A stretch of 32,572 bases of DNA from a virus. Under the pieces are notes generated by a model. The model did not search any database. It worked only from the letters and a program-made list of their open reading frames with translations, and was not told the origin of the DNA. The DNA is taken from the IMG/VR virus record IMGVR_UViG_3300025806_000113, positions 1 through 32,572 of that record. One strand, written 5' to 3'. Within the stretch, counting starts at the first letter, position 1, and each line of letters starts with the position of its first letter. Below are positions 1 through 7,527 of this stretch, piece after piece. A program made the position numbers and the translations under genes.

Positions 1-79
1 GTTACTGGCTGACCTACTGCAGTGGATTATGGATCAGGTAGGGATTAAGGTAGAGATATTCCCTCTCACATACACACCT

Positions 80-119
80 CACGCCTGCAGTAAATTATTT
101 CCCCACACCTGCAGTATTT
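80..119. repeat. Two direct repeats, CACRCCTGCAGTAWWT, 24 bases apart
   Basis: Copies at 80-95 and 104-119 share CAC-CCTGCAGTA and differ at one position in the first 13 bases. Their starts are 24 bases apart, a little over two helical turns. A third CTGCAG at 17-22 lacks most of the flanking match. Evenly spaced sites in a non-coding region suggest protein binding, but no partner can be named. Confidence 0.4.
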
Positions 120-276
120 GCACCGATAAGGCAGCAAATAGGGCTTGACCGGGTACCCCTAACTGGCCCGCCTCTTTTATTCTAGAATATCCACCCCATA
201 TACCGGACGGGATTTTAGAACCTAAAAGGCACAATTGCTTTAGTAATCAAGGAGTTATACGGAAATAAGGGCTTAG

Positions 277-298
277 GTAGTACCAAATTAGGGACTAC
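277..298 (+). repeat. Iteron-like site outside the initiator gene
   Basis: GTAGTACCAAATTAGGGAC at 277-295 matches the middle iteron in the replication initiator gene (28958-28976) at 17 of 19 positions. It continues to ACTAC at 298, so the ends GTAGT and ACTAC form an inverted repeat. By hand estimate, such a match is unlikely by chance in 32 kb. A partial inverted copy lies at 343-355. It may be an extra binding site for the initiator, but that is inference. Confidence 0.45.
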
Positions 299-730
299 TA
301 CAGAGGGTATTTGGAGGTAAGTTACTGTTTTAGAAGGGTTTTATGTGGGACTACCTATAGCGACTCAAGGTAGTTAGTTGTTTCGAGGTAAAAGAACCCC
401 AACCCAGAGCCTTTAAGCTTTAGGTTTGGTTCCGTTTACTTAGGGAACTTAGTTGCTCCTTCGGTAGATCGCCATTAACGCAATTGGACGAACTCGACTG
501 CCTTCTACTAGCGTGTAGTCCACCCCCTGTTCAGTCTTTAGAACTCAGATGTGCCGTGGGGTATCTTTTTGCACTTTAAGCCTTGAGCGGTGAGGGATGC
601 TTTCGCAGGACATATCCTTCAAGGCCGAGCAATTTCTTGCGTTCTGGATTATAATCTCTCACAGGCCATTTTACAAGCGAGAAGGACTCCTTTATACTCC
701 AGCCAATCACCTAGCATAATTGGAGCTACT

Positions 731-979
731 ATGAAATATATCTTGCTTTTAGCGTTATCTGTACCCGCCCTGGCAATGGGCCAGTCTTTAGAAGAAACAG
801 GCACACTCCATCGGTGGGATTACGTTGATTTGGTAATGGGTATCCTTTCTACTATGGGTGGCGGTGCTGCACTAGCGGCCTACGTCCCACTAAAGATTCA
901 AAAAGCAATACCTGGTGTCCGAATGCTGATTAACCTTGTTGGTCAGAACTTCCGAAACGCAAAAAACAGTGAAGACTAG
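731..979 (+). CDS. Small exported or membrane protein, possible lysis protein
   Basis: The 82-residue product begins with a Lys followed by a hydrophobic stretch (residues 2-16) ending near ALAMGQ, which looks like a signal peptide or signal-anchor. A second apolar, Gly/Ala-rich segment (about residues 29-46) could span the membrane, and the C-terminus is basic. The ATG at 731 is chosen because GGAG sits six bases upstream and the predicted signal peptide starts exactly there; the frame is open back to 590 but that extension has no protein character. It heads a set of three small membrane-type genes, so a holin or spanin-related role is plausible, but no family was recognised. Confidence 0.6.
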   Translation: MKYILLLALSVPALAMGQSLEETGTLHRWDYVDLVMGILSTMGGGAALAAYVPLKIQKAIPGVRMLINLVGQNFRNAKNSED

Positions 980-981
980 CC

Positions 982-1236
982 ATGACCGAGGTGGACGTTG
1001 TCGGCATGGCCTCTGCTATGGTCATTGCCTTGTCTGGAGGTATGGTTGTGCTCTGGCGGAATAACCAAGCTAGTTTAAAAGATCGAATCGATCACACAGC
1101 CCAGCAGCTTCTAAACTGCGAAAAGCACCACAGGGACGCAATGCAGATAATTGTTGCCCTAAACAAAAGAGTCGCCAATCTTGAAGGCTTTGCCCAGCGC
1201 AAGCATGGTGATTTCGTAAGAAAGGACGACCAATAA
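982..1236 (+). CDS. Small single-span membrane protein with helical tail
   Basis: The 84-residue product has one N-terminal hydrophobic segment (about residues 7-25) followed by a charged, probably helical region rich in Gln, Lys and Arg. This is the layout of inner-membrane spanins and of some small phage holins. It starts two bases after the previous stop, and its TAA overlaps the next start as TAATG, so it belongs to the same translational unit. The gene lies far from the predicted peptidoglycan hydrolase at 24799, unusual for a lysis cassette unless the genome is read as a circle. Function is inference from topology only. Confidence 0.6.
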   Translation: MTEVDVVGMASAMVIALSGGMVVLWRNNQASLKDRIDHTAQQLLNCEKHHRDAMQIIVALNKRVANLEGFAQRKHGDFVRKDDQ

Positions 1237-1604
1237 TGAAGGCAGTTGCCAGCTTTGTGTTAATCCTAGTTATTGCACTTACTGTAGCGTCAATCCCTTG
1301 GTTTATTATTGCACAACCCGAAAAGACCTTAGTCTTTGATTGGAAACAACCGGTTAACAGAGTTGACGGTTCAATGCTGCTTTCTAGCGAGATTGCAGGC
1401 TACGAATTAATAGGTGGCGGCCTTTTTGCAGAGATATCAAGAGACTCTGAGACTTACACAGCGTCAAATTACACAATACCAGAGGAGGGAGCTTGTTTTT
1501 CGTTAGTGACGAAAGACACATTAGGTAATCGCAGCGAGCCAGTCACGGCTTGCATTGCTGCCATTCCTAGCGCACCTTCATCTTTTACAGTAAAAATTCA
1601 ATGA
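1236..1604 (+). CDS. Membrane-anchored fibronectin-III-like domain protein
   Basis: The 122-residue protein has a hydrophobic N-terminus (residues 4-26) that could be a signal peptide or anchor. It is followed by a beta-rich segment with the typical fibronectin type III pattern: a W-x-x-P start, an R-x-DGS turn, SEIAGYEL, and a SLVTKDTLGNRSEP strand pair near the end. Phages often carry such single domains on surface or tail-associated proteins. Its start overlaps the previous stop and its TGA overlaps the next ATG. The domain call rests on pattern recognition by eye. A role in contact with the cell envelope is inferred. Confidence 0.55.
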   Translation: MKAVASFVLILVIALTVASIPWFIIAQPEKTLVFDWKQPVNRVDGSMLLSSEIAGYELIGGGLFAEISRDSETYTASNYTIPEEGACFSLVTKDTLGNRSEPVTACIAAIPSAPSSFTVKIQ

Positions 1605-1984
1605 TAGAGAAATTTACTAAATTAATTGAAGATGCTGGCGGCTATGTAAATCCAGACCTTAAATTACTAGTTGGTGATGAGGCAAAGCATGGAATGGTAA
1701 GTTTGGAAGGTGTTGATAATGACGTTTTGTCAATTATAGCGCCTTATACATTAGCAGAACCAAAAGAGCGTTCTGGTCCTTGGATAGAGTTTCTTGAAAG
1801 TCTGGGTTATAACTGCAAAACAGATGATTTCTTTTTAGCTAATTCATTTAACTGCGGTTTCATGCCTTTACTTGGTGCTGCAAACCATAATGAAAATGGT
1901 GGAAAGCTAGTAGAGTCGAAAGATTCTTTTGAATTATACGGTATAGATTTTACCTACCATAAAGGCGCAATTTTTAATGAGTAA
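1601..1984 (+). CDS. Hypothetical protein next to tail genes
   Basis: The 127-residue protein has no signal peptide, membrane segment or motif that I recognise. It is mildly acidic and appears globular, with a Gly/Asn-rich patch near residues 88-102. The start overlaps the upstream stop as ATGA and the end overlaps the PhoD-like gene by eight bases. That context suggests a role linked to the host-recognition block, for example as a chaperone or partner of the neighbouring large protein, but nothing in the sequence proves it. Confidence 0.6.
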   Translation: MIEKFTKLIEDAGGYVNPDLKLLVGDEAKHGMVSLEGVDNDVLSIIAPYTLAEPKERSGPWIEFLESLGYNCKTDDFFLANSFNCGFMPLLGAANHNENGGKLVESKDSFELYGIDFTYHKGAIFNE

Positions 1985-4040
1985 AGAGTTTTTACAAGGT
2001 AAAGTTGGTACTGGGGTTCGCGCAGCATGGGTTGGGGAAAAGACAACAACCAGTTTTGCGGTTTACGTTCTTGTAAGGAATATGTCTAGCCAAGCCTACA
2101 ATGCTATTCACGACACATCGTTAACCAACGTAGGTACGCATTTAATAAACACAACAAACGCGACTATAGGATGTAAAAACATTACCACTGGTGTGGATGT
2201 TCCTGTTACTGGGGTTGATTTAACTAACGACCCGTTAGTCCATAGCGACCCAGACTCAAGGAATTGGTATGGGTTGAGGATTCGCAGGTTTAATTTCACT
2301 GGGTTAAAGGAAGGCACTAATTACACGGTTGAGCCTTACACAAACACAGTGGCTGCGAACGATCCGTCAATCGGAACGCTAAAAAGCTTTCAGTTTGAGG
2401 TTAGGACGTTAAGCAGTTCTGTGATAAGCGGAATGCACTACGGCTGTGATAAATTCAGATGGGTTTCTGCTGGTAGCAACAGTATGTATTTAGGGTTTGG
2501 CGACAAACCTTCTTGGTTTGATTGTGCTGATATCCAACATGATCTAAATGTTGACCTTTGTGTTAGCCAAGATGACATGATGTACTCAATAAGCTCTGTT
2601 AACGCCCCTGAGACTAACAAGTTAAATTGGATTGATCCTGTAAGCCTAACTTCTGATACAGTAGATAATGCTGAATTTTACATTACTGGTGGTAGAATTC
2701 GAGATGCCGTTTTAAATGTTGAAGAGCAAACAACTGCTTTTCAGTATAGCTTAGTAGGTGAGTTCTTTAGCGCAATGCTTGCTCCAGCACCACTGGCTAC
2801 AGCCATGAGAGCTAGCCTAGAGAGCACTGATGCGGGTGACCATTTAGCAACACTCAACAATTGCAATTTTAATATAGCTGATGATAAGTTTGGTTTAAAC
2901 ACAGCGGTTGGTTCAAATATAGATAACCAACCGCCAAACAGTGCATTTTTGGTAGATTATGGGTTAAATAATTTAAGCGGAACAAAACCCACTGATACTT
3001 CGACAGTAAATTACCTTCATGGGGGAAGCGGAAGTGCATCAGTAAGCGATCCCTTTAACCCATCCACTGCCTGCTACAACAACACCATTACTGACCTGCA
3101 ATCAATGGCAACAATGCAAGTCAATCATAAAATCTTAATGGAATACTTTTTTGGCAGAACGACTGGAGTTCAAGAAGACGGCAGTGCAAGCTACAAGAAT
3201 TTATGGACTGAGCATCCTTTAGGTGTTGCAGGCCTTAGTATTCCAGCGTATGCCGGTTCTGGGTTTTGGCGCAAGAGAGAACATCCGTTAGTTGATATGA
3301 TTTATTTAAACACTGGATACCATGCGGATTATTGCGGTAACGGTATTGGCGATGCAGTATTAAACAACCCGTGGACAAATTTAAGGGCTTACCCAGCGAC
3401 AAACAATGAAACGGTTGGGCCAGTTCAAAAAGCATGGCTTATCAATCAAATACAAAACAGCACAAAGGATTTTATTGTTATATTTTGTGGTGACTGCGTT
3501 CAACCAGTTAATCAAGCACCTGACGGAAGCCCTGGTGACGCTCAAGGCGGTATTTACGGACAAACTGATGGTTGGGGTCAAACAAGCAGAACTGAAATGA
3601 TTTCTACATTGGAATCGTTGCAGGCGGTTACAAACAAAGGAATACTTGTTTTAACCAGTGATCACCACACCACTTGCATGACTAACACTAACACAGATCA
3701 GACTGTTGGACATTCAAACATACTCCAATTGCTTTCTGTTACCGGTTGGGGTGGGGCTTTAAGGCGATTTACAAGTAATGATACAGGTTTTGTTGGTCAA
3801 TACACAGATTTTGAGCCTGCTAACTCATTAAATTCTCCCAGAGGTATTTCTCGCTTTATCGTTACCGAAAAAGAAATGGTTGCTTATAATGTTGAAGCAA
3901 TGATAGGTAATAACTTAAATTCAGATGTTGCAGTGTTCAAAAAAGGCGCGGATCGGTGGGTTTTTGAAGATAGGTCTACACACAAATATTTTAAATCATT
4001 GGCAATTGGCAATGGTCTTGCCAGTGTTAAAACAAATTAA
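1977..4040 (+). CDS. PhoD-phosphatase-like tail or host-interaction protein
   Basis: This 687-residue protein resembles the PhoD alkaline phosphatase/phosphodiesterase family. Residues 10-145 look like its N-terminal beta-sandwich. Residues 192-203 (VDLCVSQDDMMY) align with the family motif DFVLHLGDxIY, though the usual His and Gly are replaced. Residues 439-450 (VDMIYLNTGYHA) match the family's LDTRxYRD strand, 481-500 match the GxxQxxWLxxxLxxS helix, and 557-564 (LVLTSDHH) match the VxLSGDxH motif. Asp199, Asp200, Asp562, His563 and His564 are candidate metal ligands. I see no signal peptide. It sits between small membrane proteins and tail-type genes just before the terminase genes, so a virion enzyme or tailspike is more likely than a secreted phosphatase. 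Activity is uncertain because the first metal motif is altered. Confidence 0.6.
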   Translation: MSKEFLQGKVGTGVRAAWVGEKTTTSFAVYVLVRNMSSQAYNAIHDTSLTNVGTHLINTTNATIGCKNITTGVDVPVTGVDLTNDPLVHSDPDSRNWYGLRIRRFNFTGLKEGTNYTVEPYTNTVAANDPSIGTLKSFQFEVRTLSSSVISGMHYGCDKFRWVSAGSNSMYLGFGDKPSWFDCADIQHDLNVDLCVSQDDMMYSISSVNAPETNKLNWIDPVSLTSDTVDNAEFYITGGRIRDAVLNVEEQTTAFQYSLVGEFFSAMLAPAPLATAMRASLESTDAGDHLATLNNCNFNIADDKFGLNTAVGSNIDNQPPNSAFLVDYGLNNLSGTKPTDTSTVNYLHGGSGSASVSDPFNPSTACYNNTITDLQSMATMQVNHKILMEYFFGRTTGVQEDGSASYKNLWTEHPLGVAGLSIPAYAGSGFWRKREHPLVDMIYLNTGYHADYCGNGIGDAVLNNPWTNLRAYPATNNETVGPVQKAWLINQIQNSTKDFIVIFCGDCVQPVNQAPDGSPGDAQGGIYGQTDGWGQTSRTEMISTLESLQAVTNKGILVLTSDHHTTCMTNTNTDQTVGHSNILQLLSVTGWGGALRRFTSNDTGFVGQYTDFEPANSLNSPRGISRFIVTEKEMVAYNVEAMIGNNLNSDVAVFKKGADRWVFEDRSTHKYFKSLAIGNGLASVKTN

Positions 4041-4052
4041 AGGTAATTTACA

Positions 4053-5354
4053 ATGGGAATGTTTAGGTACAAGTTTAAAAGTGTTGGCGCAACAAATTTG
4101 TTTGGTCACGGCATTTCAGGCAATGGTATAGCTACCGTCAACCATTCAGCTTCACCGCATTTTGATTTTTATCAAGGCAATACTTTTTTATTCCGTGTTA
4201 CCGGAGTTATTTTTTTTATAGGAGCGAAAGGCCCGCACGTTTCTTTTAATGTGGACACATCAGTTGCGGGTTCTGTCATTTCGTATTCTGATACAACATG
4301 GCCTGCTAATTTGGACCGCCTCAGAACATATAAGGCTTCTGACGGTTCGACTTTTGGGGCTGATGTTACTTCAGCTACTTTTGATACGACTGGTCAACAA
4401 ACTTCTATTAATTATGAAAATGGCGGAAGTCAATCGAGATTTTTAAGTATCAAGGGAGACTCGACAACACAAACCACATCAACAAGTTTAGATAATGTAG
4501 ATATTGTTGCTGAATTTAGTGGCAACTTTACTCATGTAGAAATGGCTTACCCGTGGACTTTATGGGCACCTAACACAAACTACTCTGCGACCACAGGAAA
4601 TGGATTTACTACTGGAAATATGTTTATTGCTCAAGAAACCGGCCAACAACCAAAAATCTACCGTCCTCTTGCAAACACTACGGGTGCAGCCGATTTTGAT
4701 GCTTTTGTCGCGGCTAATTCATCGGAAATGACAGCAGCAATTAAAACCGACTTGTTGGGTGGGCAGGTTTTTGCAATAGAAACAGATTTTAACAACCCAG
4801 CGACAAATAGACCTGAGTTTAAAGCTACGCAAGGTACATCAGATATTATTCCTTTGTATGACGAGCCTTCAATATATATTAATACGGCTGCTGCAAGTGA
4901 CGGAACTGGTTATTCTAGACAAAGCCCAAGAAATGTTGTTCCAACATTAAATGATAACGATGAAGTGTTGGTTATGGCTGGCTCTACAATAGGTGAAACT
5001 ACTTTTACAAGTGACGCATTGCTTACAGCGCAGAATGGCGTAGTAGGCGGTGGTGGAAGCTCTACAGGAACTCCTAGGGCAAACATACCAATTCCATTAG
5101 GCAATGACCAGGCAACATCTGCTACATTTACTTTAGCTCCAAGCCAATCTAGACGCTACTACACTGCCCCTGAGCTTGCGTTTGGTGAGTTTGTCACAGC
5201 AGAGGTTCTTGGTGAAAGTGGTTATGAAAGTCTTGGTATTTTAATTAACCAAAACTCAGACTCTGGTGTCTTAACTAACAACTCAACACACACTCAAACC
5301 TACAAGATAACCAAATCTTTCACGCAATCTGAAACACGGGTGGAATACGATTAA
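4053..5354 (+). CDS. Tail fibre or appendage protein with repeated C-terminal domain
   Basis: The 433-residue protein is rich in Ser, Thr, Asn and Gly and low in Lys, like beta-structured phage fibres. Its N-terminal half has no recognised fold. A Gly-rich linker (VVGGGGSSTG, about residues 330-340) separates a C-terminal domain of about 80 residues containing SRRYYTAPELAFGEFV and SLGILINQ. That domain is clearly related to the whole of the next gene's product. It starts twelve bases after the PhoD-like gene and ends with a TAATG overlap. The most likely role is a host-recognition structure or its attachment to the virion. Confidence 0.55.
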   Translation: MGMFRYKFKSVGATNLFGHGISGNGIATVNHSASPHFDFYQGNTFLFRVTGVIFFIGAKGPHVSFNVDTSVAGSVISYSDTTWPANLDRLRTYKASDGSTFGADVTSATFDTTGQQTSINYENGGSQSRFLSIKGDSTTQTTSTSLDNVDIVAEFSGNFTHVEMAYPWTLWAPNTNYSATTGNGFTTGNMFIAQETGQQPKIYRPLANTTGAADFDAFVAANSSEMTAAIKTDLLGGQVFAIETDFNNPATNRPEFKATQGTSDIIPLYDEPSIYINTAAASDGTGYSRQSPRNVVPTLNDNDEVLVMAGSTIGETTFTSDALLTAQNGVVGGGGSSTGTPRANIPIPLGNDQATSATFTLAPSQSRRYYTAPELAFGEFVTAEVLGESGYESLGILINQNSDSGVLTNNSTHTQTYKITKSFTQSETRVEYD

Positions 5355-5638
5355 TGGCTAGAGTAACTTACATCTCAGCAAGTAAATCAGAAATAGTAGG
5401 ATCTGAGTTTACATTACAACCATCAGAAAGTAGGCGTTTCTATTCTCGACCGCAACTTTTAACTGGTGAGTTTGTTAAAGCGCAAGGCCGCTCAGAATCT
5501 GGTTTTAACTCTCTTGGAATTTTAATTAACCAAGGCGATGATTCTGGGTTGCTAACCAACGAAACAACTCAGCCACGGGCTTTTAAATTAACTAAAAGTG
5601 CCACAACTCAAGATATTGAAATCCAATACGATGATTAA
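5354..5638 (+). CDS. Stand-alone copy of the tail C-terminal domain
   Basis: The 94-residue protein matches the last 80 or so residues of the preceding gene product from end to end: FTL-PS-SRR-Y, GEFV-A, ESG--SLGILINQ, DSG-LTN and a closing beta-strand ending in QYDD. About half the positions are identical by eye. It therefore encodes the same domain without the fibre part. Either the domain assembles as a separate ring or cap, or the gene is a recent duplicate that supplies a second attachment protein. Its start overlaps the upstream stop as TAATG, and its end overlaps the small terminase gene. Confidence 0.6.
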   Translation: MARVTYISASKSEIVGSEFTLQPSESRRFYSRPQLLTGEFVKAQGRSESGFNSLGILINQGDDSGLLTNETTQPRAFKLTKSATTQDIEIQYDD

Positions 5639-6086
5639 GACAAAAAGAAAAGTAAAGTTAACAAGCCAGCAAGAAAAGTTTATTGATTTAATGGCTAAGG
5701 GTTATCACGAAGGCAAAGATCCTTTGAAGATGACTATTGCTGACGCTTTTGCTCTTGCTGGTTATGCTCCAGACCCTGGTAATGCTTACAGGATGTATAA
5801 AAAGTTTAAAGATGTAATAAAAGAAAAAAGAGATGACTTGATTGACGAAAACCAAGTTGCTTCTTTAGCTACAAAAATCATTGAAGACATAATGATTGAT
5901 AAAGAGAATAAACCTGAGATTAGATTGAAAGCAGCACAGGATATATTGCACAGAACAGGCTATGACAAACCAAGAGAGCTTAATGTAACACAAACCGTAT
6001 CAGATTTATCTGATGCAGAGCTAGATGAACAACTATCGGATCTGATTGAATCATCGCAAAATGTCAAAAAACTTAAGCACGGCTGA
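5631..6086 (+). CDS. terS: Terminase small subunit
   Basis: The 151-residue product would bind the packaging site and recruit the large terminase. The N-terminus carries LTSQQEKFIDLMAKG followed by an ADAFALAGYAP helix-turn-helix, the classic arrangement of phage small terminases. A helical region follows, with a motif of the type IRLKAAQDILHRTGYDKP that is common in this family. The ATG at 5631 is preferred over an upstream GTG at 5598 because the product then starts with a normal basic N-terminus and the overlap with the previous gene is only eight bases. It directly precedes the large terminase, as expected. Confidence 0.8.
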   Translation: MIKTKRKVKLTSQQEKFIDLMAKGYHEGKDPLKMTIADAFALAGYAPDPGNAYRMYKKFKDVIKEKRDDLIDENQVASLATKIIEDIMIDKENKPEIRLKAAQDILHRTGYDKPRELNVTQTVSDLSDAELDEQLSDLIESSQNVKKLKHG

Positions 6087-7527
6087 AAAGCAAAAGCTCC
6101 TAAAGTTAATTCAGGAGAAAGAGGAAAGACGAAAGTTTAACCAGATAAAGGAGTGGGTTCCTTATGGTTGGCAGGAGTCTTTGTCTAATGCAACACTTGA
6201 AAACAATCAGTGTCTTGCAATGGCGGGTAACCGAGTTGGTAAGACGTACACTGGTGCAAGAATTACTGCCTGCCATCTAACAGGGATATATCCTGATTGG
6301 TGGAAAGGCAAAAGATTCACTAAGCCTATAAATGCTTGGGCTGCTGGTGCTAGTACAGTTACAACTAGAGATATTTTACAGAAAGAATTACTTGGTGATC
6401 CAGTTAATCAAGACATGAGGGGATCTGGTGCTATACCTAAAGACTTTATCCATAGTGTTGTTAGAAAACCGCAAATACCGAACGCAGTAGAGAGTATTGT
6501 AGTAAAGTTTCATAACGCTTTTGGCGTACACATTGGTGAGTCTGTTGTGTCGTTTAAGTCTTATGAAATGGGTGAAGAGAAGTTCATGGGTTCTTCTCTT
6601 GATTGGATTTGGCTAGATGAGCAGCCAGCACAGAACATATACACTCAGTGTCTTACTCGGACACTGGACAAAAGGGGGTACGTCATGATGACGTTTACTC
6701 CTGAAAGTGGAATGACACCAGTTATAAGTCAGTTTATGAACGACAGAAAGCCTGGTCAGTTCTTAATACAGGCAGGGTGGGATGAAGCGCCTCACTTAGA
6801 TGAGGCCGCTAAAGAGCAGATATTAAGTCAGTATCTCCCAAACGAAAGGGATATGAGGACAAAAGGTCAGCCGGTATTTGGTAGAGGTATGGTTTTTCCA
6901 TACTCATTGGACAAACTTGTTGTTGATGATTTCCCAATACCTGATACTTGGCTCAAAATATGCGGTATTGACTTTGGGTTTGATCACCCAACAGCTATTG
7001 TTTGGGGAGCAATAAACCCAGACAATGGTTGTTTTTACATTTACGATGAATACAGAGAGTCAAGGCAGACTCCTACAATGCACTCAATAGCTTTAAAGGC
7101 TAGAGGGTCTGAGCCACCAGTTGCATGGCCTCACGATGGTAACAGATCGTTTGACGGTGGCGACAGCATGGCTACACAATATAGACAAGAAGGCGTTAAT
7201 TTGTTGCCTGAGCATTTTACAAATCCTCCTGATATATCGCAAAAGAAAGGCGATATAAAGATATCAGCAGGCATTACTGCAATGTCTCAAGCAATGGAAA
7301 AGGGTCTTTTTAAAGTTTTTAAAAGTTGTTATTTTTGGCAACAAGAATACGGCCAATACCACTTTGGCGACCAAGGCAAAATTGTTGATAAAGACGATGA
7401 TTTGATGTCTGCTTCTAGGTACTGTTACCAGAGCAGACGGTTTGCTGAGAAATCTAGAAGCACAGCAAACAAGAAAAAAAGACCTTGGGAAAAACAAAAT
7501 AAATCTACTTATGATTGGGTTATTTAA
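6061..7527 (+). CDS. terL: Terminase large subunit (packaging ATPase and nuclease)
   Basis: The 488-residue protein powers DNA packaging and cuts the genome. The N-terminal ATPase has a Walker A motif GNRVGKT (residues 56-62) and a Walker B motif IWLDE (183-187). The nuclease domain begins with GIDFGFDHPTAIVW (302-315), where Asp304 is the first metal-binding acid. A later WPHDG segment and DDDLMSASRY near the end supply further acidic residues. An ATG at 6061 is chosen; an upstream TTG would add five residues without support. The gene overlaps the small terminase by 26 bases and ends in TAATG with the portal gene. Confidence 0.9.
   Translation: MSKNLSTAEKQKLLKLIQEKEERRKFNQIKEWVPYGWQESLSNATLENNQCLAMAGNRVGKTYTGARITACHLTGIYPDWWKGKRFTKPINAWAAGASTVTTRDILQKELLGDPVNQDMRGSGAIPKDFIHSVVRKPQIPNAVESIVVKFHNAFGVHIGESVVSFKSYEMGEEKFMGSSLDWIWLDEQPAQNIYTQCLTRTLDKRGYVMMTFTPESGMTPVISQFMNDRKPGQFLIQAGWDEAPHLDEAAKEQILSQYLPNERDMRTKGQPVFGRGMVFPYSLDKLVVDDFPIPDTWLKICGIDFGFDHPTAIVWGAINPDNGCFYIYDEYRESRQTPTMHSIALKARGSEPPVAWPHDGNRSFDGGDSMATQYRQEGVNLLPEHFTNPPDISQKKGDIKISAGITAMSQAMEKGLFKVFKSCYFWQQEYGQYHFGDQGKIVDKDDDLMSASRYCYQSRRFAEKSRSTANKKKRPWEKQNKSTYDWVI

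Larger units (their letters stand above)
1..730. other. Non-coding leader region with short repeats
   Basis: I find no convincing gene in these 730 bases. One frame is open from 590 into the first gene, but it has no ribosome-binding site at its first start and is better explained by the start at 731. The region holds three CTGCAG palindromes near 17, 85 and 109, a pair of 16-base direct repeats at 80-119, an iteron-like site at 277-298, and further GTAGTCC-type half sites near 343-355 and 510. The stretch between 300 and 590 looks neither coding nor obviously repetitive. An origin, packaging signal or regulatory leader are all possible; the sequence alone does not decide between them. Confidence 0.5.

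Noticed and set aside
650-655. Perfect TATAAT as a promoter for the late operon
   Set aside because: No acceptable -35 box 16-18 bases upstream, so not listed as a feature.
590-730. Upstream extension of the first gene
   Set aside because: No ribosome-binding site at 590 and no protein-like composition; the start at 731 has GGAG and begins a signal-like segment.
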